This document shows positions 8,440-16,948 of a DNA stretch of 64,000 nucleotides, one piece after another. The notes under the pieces are model-generated. The model was given only the letters and a program-made list of their open reading frames with translations. It was not told the DNA's origin and searched no databases. This DNA is from JAICMB01 sp035295125 (GTDB taxonomy: Bacteria > Acidobacteriota > Terriglobia > Bryobacterales > Bryobacteraceae): NCBI GenBank assembly GCA_035295125.1, contig DATGJP010000056.1:62001-126000 (forward strand), given 5' to 3'. The position numbers and the translations under genes are program-made. The first letter of the stretch is position 1, and each line of letters starts with the position of its first letter.

Positions 8440-9144
8440 TTAGGGCTTGGCCGGCGCCGCGGCAGGCTTCGCCGCCGGAACGATGGTTGCGCTGGTGATT
8501 CTGTCGAGGTTCGGCATGCTTTTCTGAATGTAGGCTATTCCTTCCTCGGTGAGCTTCTGCTGATCGGCCTCGCCGAAGGCGAACTTGTCAACATTCTCCA
8601 TGCCCGACGTTACGATCGCAAATGGTGCGAAGCCCTGGCTGTCGAGGAACGAATTGTCCTTAAAATTGATGAACACCTGGGTGGTGCGGGTATTGGGACC
8701 TGCCGTCGCAAAGCTCACGTAGCCACGTTTGTTGCTTTGCTTCACCGGATCGTCTCTGAGGTTGGCGTTCTGCCAGGCCTTCGACACGGCCGGATTTGCA
8801 CTAAGGCCGAACTGGGCCATGAAGTTTTGAATTACTCGGAAAAGGGGCGCACCGTCATAAAAGCCGCCCTTCACCAGGTTGTAGAAGCGGTCGGCCCCTA
8901 GAGGCGCCCAATCGCGGTGAACCTCGATGACGACATCGCCCTTGGTCGTGACGAATTTGGCCTCGTAGAGGTCCGGCGCCTTGGCCTTGTAGGCTGCCGG
9001 ATTTAGCATTGGCGGCTTTTTCGCGGCAGTCGCTCCACTGGGGGCCTTTTTGGCTGTGGAGGCCGACTTAGCGGGCGCTTTCGCAGCCGGCGTCTGGGCC
9101 GCAAGCGCGGAAACACATAACAAACTGAGGAAGATCGATTTCAT
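8440..9144 (-). CDS. Secreted cyclophilin-type peptidyl-prolyl isomerase
   Basis: 234 residues. A signal peptide (SIFLSLLCVSALAAQ) is followed by an Ala/Lys/Pro-rich linker of about 35 residues. The cyclophilin domain (about 60-220) has FRVIQNFMAQFG with the catalytic Arg, and the RTTQVFINFKDN and LDSQGFAPF stretches. A second Ala/Pro/Lys tail closes the protein. It probably helps fold exported proteins in the periplasm. The gene is 46 bases from the divergent M23 peptidase gene and upstream of the M28 peptidase gene. Confidence 0.9.
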   Translation of the reverse strand: MKSIFLSLLCVSALAAQTPAAKAPAKSASTAKKAPSGATAAKKPPMLNPAAYKAKAPDLYEAKFVTTKGDVVIEVHRDWAPLGADRFYNLVKGGFYDGAPLFRVIQNFMAQFGLSANPAVSKAWQNANLRDDPVKQSNKRGYVSFATAGPNTRTTQVFINFKDNSFLDSQGFAPFAIVTSGMENVDKFAFGEADQQKLTEEGIAYIQKSMPNLDRITSATIVPAAKPAAAPAKP

Positions 9145-9190
9145 TTAGCTCGATTATACCTGCGAGATGACGGCTTCGTGTGTTAGGCTT

Positions 9191-10507
9191 ATGGCCGCTG
9201 TGAAGCGTGTTCTCCTGATCGTGCTGGCGGCCATTGTTCTTGTGCCGATCCTTCTTTTACTCCTGCTTTCCTCGACTCCCAAATTGCAGCTTGACCCCAA
9301 CGTTACGGCAATCGGGGCGGCGACTCCAGTGAAGGTCCACATTATTTCGCCGCATGGAGTGCGCCGCATTACGGCGCGCATCGAGCAGAACGGGACTCAA
9401 TACGAAGTTTTCGATACCTCGCGCCCGTCGCGGCGGCTTTTCTTTTTTGGGAAGCACGCGCCGGAGGATGTCGCCTTCACGGTCGGCAGCAAGTCAACCC
9501 CCGCGCTCAAAGACGGCAAAGCAAATCTCGTAGTGGAGGCGACTTCGAACGATTTTCGGGGGTCGACTGCCAGTGATGCGAGAGAGGTCAGCGTGGCGAC
9601 GCGACCGCCGGCGGTTTCTCCCGATGGCGCGCAGCATTACATCAACCAAGGCGGTATGGAACTCGTGACGTACGCGCCTGAGGGCTATGTCACGGAATCG
9701 GGCGTGAAGGTGGGGCCGTATACCTTCCGGAGCTTTGGACTGCCCGGCAAGCCGAACGAGCGGTTCTCGATGTTTGCTTTTCCCTGGGACCTGCCGGTCA
9801 GCACGGCGCCATTTGTTTACGCGACGAATCCGACAGGCACGCAGGCCGTCGGACACTTCTGGTTCAAGGTCTTTCCCAAGAAGTTCCGTAAGCGCGACCT
9901 GGAGATCAACGACGCGTTTCTGAATAAGGTCGTGAATGAGATCGACCCGAACGGGAGCGGCGACCTCGTTGCGCGATTCCTGAAGATTAACGGCGAGATG
10001 CGGCGTCAGAACAACAAGACGCTCGCGGATCTGCGCGATAAGACGGAGCAACGCTTCCTGTGGTCTGGACCCTTTCTGACATTCTCGAATTCAGCGGTGG
10101 AGTCGGAGTTCGCCGATGTACGCAGTTACGTTTACAAGGGCAAGAAGATCGACCAGCAGGTGCATTTAGGATTTGACTTGGCGAAGGTGAAGAATACTCC
10201 GATCGTGGCGGCGAACGACGGGAAGATCGTGTGGGCGGAACGTCTTGGGATTTACGGTAATTGCATCGTGGTGGATCACGGGTTTGGGCTGCAGTCGATT
10301 TATGGGCACCTCAGCCGCATCAATGTGAAAGTCGGCGACGCGGTCAAGAAGGGGCAGGAGATGGGGCTCAGCGGGGCAACCGGGCTCGCGGGGGGAGATC
10401 ACCTGCACTTCAGCATGCAGGTGGATGGGGTGCAGATCAACCCGATCGAATGGTGGGATGCGCATTGGATCCACGATCGGATTTTGAGTAAGGTGCCCGC
10501 GCAATAA
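9191..10507 (+). CDS. M23-family (LytM-type) peptidase, membrane-anchored
   Basis: About 438 residues. One strong membrane segment near the N-terminus (LLIVLAAIVLVPILLLLLL) anchors it, with the rest periplasmic. The C-terminal 110 residues are an M23 peptidase with the zinc ligands in HLGFDLA and GDHLHFSMQ, plus the HGFGLQSIYGHL strand between them. The 300-residue middle part is not a family I can name. Because both zinc motifs are intact it is likely an active peptidoglycan endopeptidase, not an activator of the degenerate EnvC type. I chose the ATG at 9191 over 9167 because it leaves a normal anchor. Confidence 0.85.
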   Translation: MAAVKRVLLIVLAAIVLVPILLLLLLSSTPKLQLDPNVTAIGAATPVKVHIISPHGVRRITARIEQNGTQYEVFDTSRPSRRLFFFGKHAPEDVAFTVGSKSTPALKDGKANLVVEATSNDFRGSTASDAREVSVATRPPAVSPDGAQHYINQGGMELVTYAPEGYVTESGVKVGPYTFRSFGLPGKPNERFSMFAFPWDLPVSTAPFVYATNPTGTQAVGHFWFKVFPKKFRKRDLEINDAFLNKVVNEIDPNGSGDLVARFLKINGEMRRQNNKTLADLRDKTEQRFLWSGPFLTFSNSAVESEFADVRSYVYKGKKIDQQVHLGFDLAKVKNTPIVAANDGKIVWAERLGIYGNCIVVDHGFGLQSIYGHLSRINVKVGDAVKKGQEMGLSGATGLAGGDHLHFSMQVDGVQINPIEWWDAHWIHDRILSKVPAQ

Positions 10508-10525
10508 CGGCTGATACCATTGGGC

Positions 10526-10930
10526 ATGACTGAGCGCCCGATGATGATCCTGATTGCCGGTCCGTACCGATCCGGGACCAATGACGATCCGGAACTTCTG
10601 GCGCGAAATGTCCGTTTCATGGAGTCGTTTGCGTTACTGGTATTCCGTGCGGGGCACGTCCCGGTAATCGGTGAGTGGCTCGCTCTGCCGCTGGTTCAGT
10701 TGGCGGGTTCGACGAAGATAGGAGACGAACCGTTCAACGAAATCTTCCATCCAATCGCGATACGACTTGTCGAGAGCTGTGACGCGATACTGCGAGTTGG
10801 CGGGCCTTCGGCTGGGGCGGATGAGATGGTCCGGGTAGCACGCGAACTTGGGCTGGAGATATACTCGGCGCTCGAAGATGTGCCGGGGTGTTCGAAAGCA
10901 AGGGGCAATAGCACACTGACTGGCCGTTGA
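10526..10930 (+). CDS. DUF4406 / nucleoside 2-deoxyribosyltransferase-like protein
   Basis: About 134 residues. The N-terminal MMILIAGPYRSG matches the nucleotide-binding first strand of the deoxyribosyltransferase-like fold, and GGPSAGADEMVRVARELG resembles the fold's closing helix, where the catalytic Glu would sit. Substrate unknown. A short tail after the fold looks unconserved. The stop at 10928-10930 lies just before the small antitoxin-like gene. Confidence 0.65.
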   Translation: MTERPMMILIAGPYRSGTNDDPELLARNVRFMESFALLVFRAGHVPVIGEWLALPLVQLAGSTKIGDEPFNEIFHPIAIRLVESCDAILRVGGPSAGADEMVRVARELGLEIYSALEDVPGCSKARGNSTLTGR

Positions 10931-10952
10931 GTGGGACCCGCCCGACTTCTCG

Positions 10953-11165
10953 GTGGAGCGCGTTCCGCCGCAAAAGACCAGGATCACTATTCGGCTGGAC
11001 AATGATGTGCCTGGAATGGTTTGCCAGCAAGTCGACAATGCGCGCGGTGGCAACTACCAGACGCTTATCAACGAAGCACTCCGAGCTTCAATGGATCAGA
11101 AACGCGAGTCCCTTGAATCCACACTGCAGCGTGTGATTCACGACGAACTTCGGAGGTCTGGCTAG
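10953..11165 (+). CDS. BrnA-type antitoxin (ribbon-helix-helix), no toxin partner
   Basis: At least 70 residues. KTRITIRLDNDV is the DNA-binding ribbon and GGNYQTLINEALRASM the helices of BrnA/COG3514 antitoxins. A GTG at 10953 begins just before this motif. The same frame runs back to 10920 and reads VEWDPPDF, like the usual BrnA leader, but offers only a CTG start, so the true N-terminus is uncertain. No BrnT-type toxin gene lies on either side. It may be a solitary regulator or the remains of a toxin-antitoxin pair. Confidence 0.6.
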   Translation: MERVPPQKTRITIRLDNDVPGMVCQQVDNARGGNYQTLINEALRASMDQKRESLESTLQRVIHDELRRSG

Positions 11166-11187
11166 GACGGACTTTCTGGACTTGTGC

Positions 11188-11215
11188 AAAAAAGGCCGGG
11201 CGGTCAAGCCCAGCC
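11188..11215 (-). terminator. Intrinsic terminator of rpoD
   Basis: Read on the minus strand: GGCTGGGC, a six-base loop, GCCCGGCC, then six T residues. The 8-bp stem has one G-T wobble. It lies 30 bases past the rpoD stop codon, as expected. On the plus strand only three T residues follow, so it would be weaker for the antitoxin gene. Confidence 0.8.
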
Positions 11216-11244
11216 TTTGGAGATGGAAACAGTACTAGGAGTTG

Positions 11245-12774
11245 TTAGCGAGCCGCCAGCAGCGCCCGCAGATGCCGTGCACGCTCGGGCGAGCGCAACT
11301 GCCTCAGAGCCTTCGCTTCGATCTGCCGGATCCGCTCGCGCGTGACGTCAAACTCCTGCCCGATCTCTTCGAGCGTGTGTTCGCGTTCGCAGCCGATACC
11401 GAACCGCAGTCGAATCACTTTCTCCTCCTTCGGAGAAAGCGTCTTGAGAATATTCGCGGTTTCGTCGCGGACGTTGGAATCGATCACCGCATCGACGGGC
11501 GAACCCACCCAGCGGTCCTCGATCAAATCGCCCAGCGCCGATTCGCCGTCGCGTCCGACCGGCGTCTCCAGCGACACAGGGTCGCGAGAGATGGTCTTCA
11601 GCTTCTGGACCTTCTCCACCGGAATGTCCATGCGGCGGCTGATTTCATCGTTCGTCGGCGCACGCCCAAGTTCCTTTTCCAACTCGCGGGTCGCGCGCAG
11701 GAACTTGTTCATGCTCTCGTTCATGTGCACCGGAATACGGATGGTGCGCGATTGGTCAGCGATGGCGCGCGTGATGGCCTGCCGGATCCACCACGTGGCA
11801 TAGGTTGAAAACTTGTAGCCGCGCCGGTACTCGAACTTGTCGGCGGCGCGCATCAGGCCGATGTTGCCTTCCTGGATCAGGTCCAGCAGGTGTAAACCGC
11901 GGTTGACGTACTTCTTCGCAACCGAAACGACCAGGCGAAGGTTGGCCTCCACGAGGTCCTTCTTCGCGCGCTCCGCTTCGGCTTCACCGTGCCGGATCAC
12001 CGAAATCGAATGCTTCAGGTCGTTCAGCGACGCCCCGGCATCGTTCTCACGCTTGCGGATCTCGCGCTTGAGCTCTCGCACGCGAGCCTGGGCCGTTGCG
12101 CTATTGCGGTCGCCGATGCGTTGCAGTTCTAGTTCGAGATGGCCAATCTCTTCGGCCAGATGCTCGATTTCGCGGGTAAACTGCTTCCACTTGGACGGGT
12201 ACCACGGAATCCCGCGGATCGCGAGCGACAACTCGACGATACAGCGGTTGAGCTTCCCCTGCCACTTCTTTCGAAGCTTCTTGTTGCTGAGGGCGATCGT
12301 TTCCAGCTTATCGGTCAGTTGCTGGCGCTTTTTGTACAGTGCGATCAGTTCAGAGAACTGTGCCTTGACTTCTGCCTGGCGCTTCAGGTCCGCCGGGGTA
12401 CCTTCCTCGACATCGCCGAGGTCCACCAGGTTATCCAGTTCCTCTTCATCGCGCTTCAGGCGCTCCGCAATTTCTGAGACGATTCCCTGCACCAGGGCCG
12501 ACCGGCTGATCGACTTCTGCATGCGGATCTTGCCGCGTTCCATGCGGCGGGCGAGATTTACTTCACCTTCACGGGTTAATAGGGGGACGGCGCCCATCTC
12601 GCGCAAGTACACGCGAACCGGGTCGTCCGTATAGATCGACTCCTCCGCCTGCTGTTGGGCGGGGAATTCTTCGTCCTGGACTTCCTCCGGATGAAAGAAA
12701 TTACTTTCTTCGTCGAAAGGAATCCCAAGAGGCTCGTGACTATCTGTTAAAAACTGGTCTTCGAAATGGTCCAC
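11245..12774 (-). CDS. rpoD: Primary RNA polymerase sigma factor (sigma-70)
   Basis: 509 residues. Region 1.2 is seen at YTDDPVRVYLREMG. Regions 2.1-2.4 contain EANLRLVVSVAKKY, LDLIQEGNIGLMRA and FSTYATWWIRQAI. Region 3 is followed by region 4.2 with EEIGQEFDVTRERIRQIEAKAL. It is shorter than E. coli RpoD: the acidic region 1.1 is reduced to about 45 residues. A helical charged insert (about 85-270) precedes region 2. The start is GTG at 12774, fixed by a good GGGAGGTGAG eight bases upstream. It has its own promoter and terminator and is not next to dnaG. Confidence 0.95.
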   Translation of the reverse strand: MDHFEDQFLTDSHEPLGIPFDEESNFFHPEEVQDEEFPAQQQAEESIYTDDPVRVYLREMGAVPLLTREGEVNLARRMERGKIRMQKSISRSALVQGIVSEIAERLKRDEEELDNLVDLGDVEEGTPADLKRQAEVKAQFSELIALYKKRQQLTDKLETIALSNKKLRKKWQGKLNRCIVELSLAIRGIPWYPSKWKQFTREIEHLAEEIGHLELELQRIGDRNSATAQARVRELKREIRKRENDAGASLNDLKHSISVIRHGEAEAERAKKDLVEANLRLVVSVAKKYVNRGLHLLDLIQEGNIGLMRAADKFEYRRGYKFSTYATWWIRQAITRAIADQSRTIRIPVHMNESMNKFLRATRELEKELGRAPTNDEISRRMDIPVEKVQKLKTISRDPVSLETPVGRDGESALGDLIEDRWVGSPVDAVIDSNVRDETANILKTLSPKEEKVIRLRFGIGCEREHTLEEIGQEFDVTRERIRQIEAKALRQLRSPERARHLRALLAAR

Positions 12775-12913
12775 TAAAACTCACCTCCCAGCAACCCTAG
12801 AGACGACAGCAAAGCCGCACCCCGGCTGTGGGGTATCTTTTGGTTATTCAAGTGCGCTAGAATCCACCTGTATAGGTCCGCAGGGGCACGACGCCGACCG
12901 ATTGTAGCATCTG

Positions 12914-12942
12914 ATTATAGCATCTATCGATATCGATGTTAA
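12914..12942 (-). promoter_or_regulatory. Sigma-70 promoter for rpoD
   Basis: On the minus strand: -35 TTAACA (12942-12937), a 17-base spacer, and -10 TATAAT (12919-12914). It lies about 140 bases upstream of the rpoD start in the gap behind nrdR, so rpoD has a long leader. A second TACAAT occurs 8 bases downstream without a good -35. The rest of the 12775-13008 gap shows no other clear signal. Confidence 0.75.
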
Positions 12943-13008
12943 GTCCCTATCTATAAAGATGTTTCGAATCCGGAATGGTTACAGGTAAGTCCTGGAACTC
13001 ACTTCGTC

Positions 13009-13470
13009 TCAAGGGCGCTTCTGATAGACTAAGTTCTTCAATTCATTGAAGAAAGCTTCGACATCCTGGAAATCGCGGTATACGGACGCAAAACGGACAT
13101 AAGCGATCTTATCCAGGTTCCGAAGACGGTCCATCAGCATCTCTCCTACTTCGGCTGCCGACATCTCCCGCTCCGGACTGTCCGCTAGTTTGGTTTCGAC
13201 TTCGTCTACGATTTCCGCCAGCTTTCCCATGGCCACCGGGCGCTTCTCACACGCCTTGAGGAGACCACCCAACACCTTCTGACGGTCAAACTTCTCCCTA
13301 CGCCCGTCTTTTTTGATGACCATGTATGGGATTTCGTCGCTTCGTTCGTAGGTGGTGAACCGGCGCTCACACGCCAGGCACTGCCGACGGCGGCGAATGA
13401 CGTCGCCTTCCTTGCTTTCGCGAGAGTCGATGACCCTATCTTCCTTGTGACCACAGAACGGACACAGCAT
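13009..13470 (-). CDS. nrdR: Transcriptional repressor NrdR
   Basis: 153 residues, normal length. The N-terminal zinc ribbon is complete: MLCPFCGHKEDRV, then RQCLACERRFTTYE. The ATP-cone domain (about 47-137) follows, with VIKKDGRREKFDRQKVLGG. NrdR senses ATP/dATP and represses ribonucleotide reductase genes by binding NrdR boxes. No nrd gene lies in this window. It starts 12 bases after the flippase-like gene ends, so the two probably share a transcript. Confidence 0.95.
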   Translation of the reverse strand: MLCPFCGHKEDRVIDSRESKEGDVIRRRRQCLACERRFTTYERSDEIPYMVIKKDGRREKFDRQKVLGGLLKACEKRPVAMGKLAEIVDEVETKLADSPEREMSAAEVGEMLMDRLRNLDKIAYVRFASVYRDFQDVEAFFNELKNLVYQKRP

Positions 13471-13482
13471 GGAATCCCTCTC

Positions 13483-14550
13483 TCAGAGCGGCACATCTTC
13501 TGGTAACTGCCTGAATTTACGCCACGTAATACCCTCATGAAAGGCAAACATCAGACCGAAGGGAACAATCACTACAAAAGTGATGAGCCAGATCAGGATA
13601 GCCAGTCCGGTGGCGGCCTCGAGCGGTATCCCGAAGATTTCCGTCAACACAAGAACGGCGGCAACTTGAACACCCCCGCCGATACCAGGTATCTGGACTA
13701 CGCTGCCGAACGCAACGAACCCTACGAAGATCGCGATATCCGTCAGTTCGAACGACGAGGTACTAGGAAAGGCACGGAACAGGCAGTAATACCCTCCCAT
13801 GATGATGAGCCACTCCATAGCCGTGTACAAGAGCAGCAGGCTTAGAAAGCCGCGGTGTTTGGTAGAATGCACCCCCTGAATGAAGGCTTTGAGCGTTCGT
13901 TCGACCCTGGCATAGTTTTTCTCAGGCAGGAAGGAGAGGGCGCTAAGGATCCGGGTTTGAGCGACGTCCGAGAAGCTTCGAAAAATGACCAACATCAACA
14001 CGCACAGCGCCCCGATGCCGGCGGCGGCCCAGCCCCCGACGCGCAGGACCCATTGCAGGGCGGGGCTCAGGTGCAGACCCTGCGGGATGTGAGCCAGCGC
14101 GAAACCAAAGATCGTCAGCACGACCATAATGTCCAGAATGCGCTCCAGTAGCCATGCCGCCATCTGCGTGCTGAAAGGGAGTTCCTCTTTTGCTGCTATC
14201 AGATAGGGACGGACGACCTCGCCGACGCGGCCCAGCAGCACGATGGCCGTAAAACCGATGACGGTTGCCGACAGGATGTTCCAGAGGTTGGGTTTCGGCC
14301 GCAGCGGCCGCAGCATCACCTCCCAGCGCAACGCCCTTCCAAGGTAGGTCAGTAGCAGTAGTCCGATCGAAGCTCCCAGCCAGGTCCAATTGACCTTCAA
14401 GAACGTAGCGAAGAACAGGTCCCAGCGGAATTCTGTAGTTCGCCAACGGTACAGAATCAAGGCAATGGTGACAATGGCAATCGCGAGAACGATCCACAGT
14501 CCACGACGGGCTATGCGCCGCTCCTTTACCCGCTTACCGGTTCCTACCAC
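13483..14550 (-). CDS. Flippase-like membrane protein (LPG synthase TM / YbhN family)
   Basis: 355 residues with a basic N-terminus and about eight membrane segments. The first lies at about 18-35. GRALRWEVMLRPL and LLGRVGEVVRPYLIA are hallmarks of the lysylphosphatidylglycerol-synthase transmembrane (COG0392) family. PGIGGGVQVAAVLVL near the end is another conserved patch. The soluble aminoacyl-transferase domain of MprF is absent, so it is the membrane part only. Members are often thought to move lipids or polyprenyl-linked sugars. The substrate is not shown here. Confidence 0.8.
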   Translation of the reverse strand: MVGTGKRVKERRIARRGLWIVLAIAIVTIALILYRWRTTEFRWDLFFATFLKVNWTWLGASIGLLLLTYLGRALRWEVMLRPLRPKPNLWNILSATVIGFTAIVLLGRVGEVVRPYLIAAKEELPFSTQMAAWLLERILDIMVVLTIFGFALAHIPQGLHLSPALQWVLRVGGWAAAGIGALCVLMLVIFRSFSDVAQTRILSALSFLPEKNYARVERTLKAFIQGVHSTKHRGFLSLLLLYTAMEWLIIMGGYYCLFRAFPSTSSFELTDIAIFVGFVAFGSVVQIPGIGGGVQVAAVLVLTEIFGIPLEAATGLAILIWLITFVVIVPFGLMFAFHEGITWRKFRQLPEDVPL

Positions 14551-14572
14551 CTAGCACCCACGAGCCCCAGCC

Positions 14573-14590
14573 TTTACAATGAAGTGTAAA
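14573..14590. promoter_or_regulatory. Inverted repeat between divergent genes
   Basis: TTTACA, six bases, TGTAAA: an 18-bp dyad in the gap between the flippase/nrdR unit and the ECF sigma operon. It could be an operator or chance. The same gap has GAAC (14610-14613), then 14 bases, then CGTC, which weakly resembles an ECF promoter for the sigma operon. Confidence 0.3.
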
Positions 14591-14717
14591 TCTTGGATTC
14601 CAGCGAACTTCTTATCATAAATCGTCGTTTTATCTAGTGGAAGCCGAAAGGGACCCGGCGAGGTCCAATTCGGGGGTAGTACCAACAGACGAGATTCCGA
14701 GGGAGATAGGAAGAGTT

Positions 14718-15383
14718 ATGGCCACGGCAGTCCAGGTTGCGGTCCGGGCCCAGGTGAACTGGGCGAACCCGCAACAGGACCGTGGCTTGGTTGTAAAACG
14801 ATCAGCGGGGGGTGGGTTGGACCTCGACGCGAGCCTAGTTGAGCGCTGTCTCAGCGGCGAGGACGCCGCTTGGGAAGACCTGGTGAAGGTGCACACCCGG
14901 CGTGTGTACGCGATCTGTTACCGTTTCACCGGTACTGATTCGGAAGCGCAGGATTTAGCGCAGGAAGTGTTTCTGCGCGTGTTTAAAAACCTTAAAAGTT
15001 TTAGGGCGGGTGAGGGTTCGTTTGTAGTGTGGTTAACCCGCTTGACACGGAACCTGCTGATCGATCATTATCGGCGGACGAAGCTGGATCGCGTCACGGA
15101 TTCGATCGATGATCAGGCGGGTGTCATAGAGGAACGAAGCGCGGCCATGGCCCGAACGGATGGAATGGTGGCCGGCCGCGAAGCGAGCGAGATTTTACAG
15201 CATGCGCTCCAGAAGCTATCGCCGGATCTGCGGGAGACCGTGATTCTGCGCGACCTGGAGGAGCTGGAGTACCGCGAAATTGCGGAAGTTTTGCACGTGC
15301 CGGAAGGCACGGTGAAGTCGCGTCTGAACCGAGGACGCGCTGAACTGGCGAGGATATTGAAGAGGCATAGGGTAGCGATATGA
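14718..15383 (+). CDS. ECF-type RNA polymerase sigma factor
   Basis: About 221 residues from the ATG at 14718, preceded by AGGAAGAG. A longer start at 14637 is possible. Region 2 spans about 38-110: FTGTDSEAQDLAQEVFLRVFKNL and VVWLTRLTRNLLIDHYRR. Region 4 spans about 155-215: LPDL-type linker, ILRDLEELEYREIAEVL and PEGTVKSRLNRGRAEL. Its stop overlaps the start of the zinc-finger anti-sigma gene (ATGA), the classic sigma/anti-sigma arrangement. It probably controls its own five-gene operon, whose products are envelope proteins. Confidence 0.92.
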   Translation: MATAVQVAVRAQVNWANPQQDRGLVVKRSAGGGLDLDASLVERCLSGEDAAWEDLVKVHTRRVYAICYRFTGTDSEAQDLAQEVFLRVFKNLKSFRAGEGSFVVWLTRLTRNLLIDHYRRTKLDRVTDSIDDQAGVIEERSAAMARTDGMVAGREASEILQHALQKLSPDLRETVILRDLEELEYREIAEVLHVPEGTVKSRLNRGRAELARILKRHRVAI

Positions 15384-15970
15384 GGTGCGCGGAGTTCGAA
15401 ATCCTCTACTGCGACTACCTGGACGGGCTGCTCCGGGATCCGGAGAAGAGTGCGCTTGAAGAGCACCTGGCATCCTGCGCGGCCTGTGCTGAGTTGGCGG
15501 CTGATATTCGTGGCGCGGTTTCGTTCATGGAGCGGGTACCGGTAGTCGAGCCTCCAGGCGAGCTGCTGACGCGCATCCTGCATGAGATACCGTCGGCGAA
15601 ACCAGCGCCTGAGAGGCGATCGTGGTGGCGAAAAGTATTCGGTGGTTTTTCCGACACCGTTTTGCAGCCGAAGTTCGCGATGGGCATGGCTATGACGATG
15701 TTGTCGTTCTCAATGCTGTGGAAGTTCTCCGGCATTCAGGCACGGCAGCTCAGGGCATCCGATTTTGATCCCGTAAAGGTGTGGTCGGCGGTTGATGATC
15801 GCGCTCATCGCACCTACGATCGGGCCGTGAAGTATTACCAGAATTTGCGACTGGTCATGGAGATCCAATCCCGACTGAAGGAGTGGACCGAGCAGCAAGA
15901 CCAGGAGCAAGCTAAAGCACAACAGCAACAACAAGTGAAGCAACCGGCTCCGAAGGAGCAGAAGAAATGA
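15380..15970 (+). CDS. Anti-sigma factor with zf-HC2 zinc finger
   Basis: 196 residues. The N-terminal 45 residues hold the zinc-finger anti-sigma motif H-x3-C-x2-C in EEHLASCAACAELA. One membrane segment lies at about 95-112 (FAMGMAMTMLSFSMLW). The C-terminal part is probably periplasmic and ends in a Gln/Lys-rich tail with a run of glutamines. It should hold the upstream sigma factor at the membrane. It overlaps both neighbours by ATGA, so it is tightly coupled. Confidence 0.88.
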   Translation: MRCAEFEILYCDYLDGLLRDPEKSALEEHLASCAACAELAADIRGAVSFMERVPVVEPPGELLTRILHEIPSAKPAPERRSWWRKVFGGFSDTVLQPKFAMGMAMTMLSFSMLWKFSGIQARQLRASDFDPVKVWSAVDDRAHRTYDRAVKYYQNLRLVMEIQSRLKEWTEQQDQEQAKAQQQQQVKQPAPKEQKK

Positions 15971-16716
15971 ACTGCGTAAATCATAGCGACAAACCGGCAG
16001 TTGCGTACTGCCGGACGTGCGGCAAGGCACTGTGTGAAAGCTGCCAACGCACAGCATCGGGAACGATCTACTGCGAGGAGCACGTCCCTGCGGCGGCGGT
16101 TCCACCGGAACCACCCACCCCGCCTACTCCAAAGGCGCCGGATGCATTCGCTGGGACGTCGCCGTACGAAACGCCGGGAGCGTCTTCGTACTCCGGGACT
16201 AACCCCCCGCCTCATCCGCTTGACCCAGGTGTTTCGCCGGGATTGGCATTCGTTCTTGGCATGATCCCCGGCGTAGGCGCAATCTACAACGGTCAGTACG
16301 TCAAGGGTGTCATCCACGTGATCATCCTGGGGGTATTGATCAGTATCGTCAGCTCCGATTCGACGGGCGGTTTGGAGCCGCTGTTCGGCATGATGATCGG
16401 GGTGTGGTGGTTCTACATGGCGTTCGAAGCCTATCATACGGCCCGCCGGCGGCAGATGGGGCAGTATGTGGATGAGTTTTCGAGCATCGTGCCGATGCAG
16501 GGGCGACGAAGCGGGTTTCCGGTAGCCCCAGTGGTGTTGATCGCAGTCGGCATTCTGTTCCTGCTGAATACGATGGACATCATTCGGTTCCATCAGCTCA
16601 TCCGCTATTGGCCAGTGGCTCTGATTGTGCTCGGTGGGTATATGTTGTACGAACGCGTCAGCGGGCACGCTTCGGGTAATTCGCCCGGGCCGGAGGTGTT
16701 CCATGAACACCGTTAG
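15967..16716 (+). CDS. B-box zinc-finger membrane protein with LiaF-like C-terminus
   Basis: 249 residues. The first 40 contain a B-box-type zinc finger (CVNHSDKPAVAYCRTCGKALC, then CQRT and IYCEEHVP). A Pro/Ala-rich linker follows. Residues about 85-150 hold membrane segments around GMIPGVGAIYNGQYVKGV, a TM2-like stretch. The last 60 residues form two more helices (VVLIAVGILFLLNTM, YWPVALIVLGGYML), like the LiaI/LiaF-like (DUF5668) membrane region. The role is unknown. Its place in the ECF operon suggests envelope sensing or response. Confidence 0.7.
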   Translation: MNCVNHSDKPAVAYCRTCGKALCESCQRTASGTIYCEEHVPAAAVPPEPPTPPTPKAPDAFAGTSPYETPGASSYSGTNPPPHPLDPGVSPGLAFVLGMIPGVGAIYNGQYVKGVIHVIILGVLISIVSSDSTGGLEPLFGMMIGVWWFYMAFEAYHTARRRQMGQYVDEFSSIVPMQGRRSGFPVAPVVLIAVGILFLLNTMDIIRFHQLIRYWPVALIVLGGYMLYERVSGHASGNSPGPEVFHEHR

Positions 16717-16948
16717 TCTGATCCAAGCCATACGCGGGCCCGTGCTGCTCATAACGCTGGGCGCGTTAATGTTCATCGATTATCAGGGAATCTACAGCTT
16801 TGGCCGCACGTGGCCGGTCCTGATTATCGTATTTGGGATTCTGAAGCTGATGGAACGGGTGGGTGTCCCGGCGGGACCGTCCGAGCCTTATAATCCGCCG
16901 CCGTCGATGCCTCCCCCACCATTCGGTCCGGGAGGGACTACGCGATGA
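16703..16948 (+). CDS. Small LiaF-like transmembrane protein
   Basis: 81 residues from the ATG at 16703, which has GGAGGTG seven bases upstream. An ATG-less extension to 16625 only reads through the previous gene. Two membrane helices (GPVLLITLGALMFI and WPVLIIVFGILKLM) match the repeat unit at the end of the previous protein, suggesting duplication. The tail is rich in Pro and Gly. It overlaps both neighbours. Confidence 0.7.
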   Translation: MNTVSLIQAIRGPVLLITLGALMFIDYQGIYSFGRTWPVLIIVFGILKLMERVGVPAGPSEPYNPPPSMPPPPFGPGGTTR

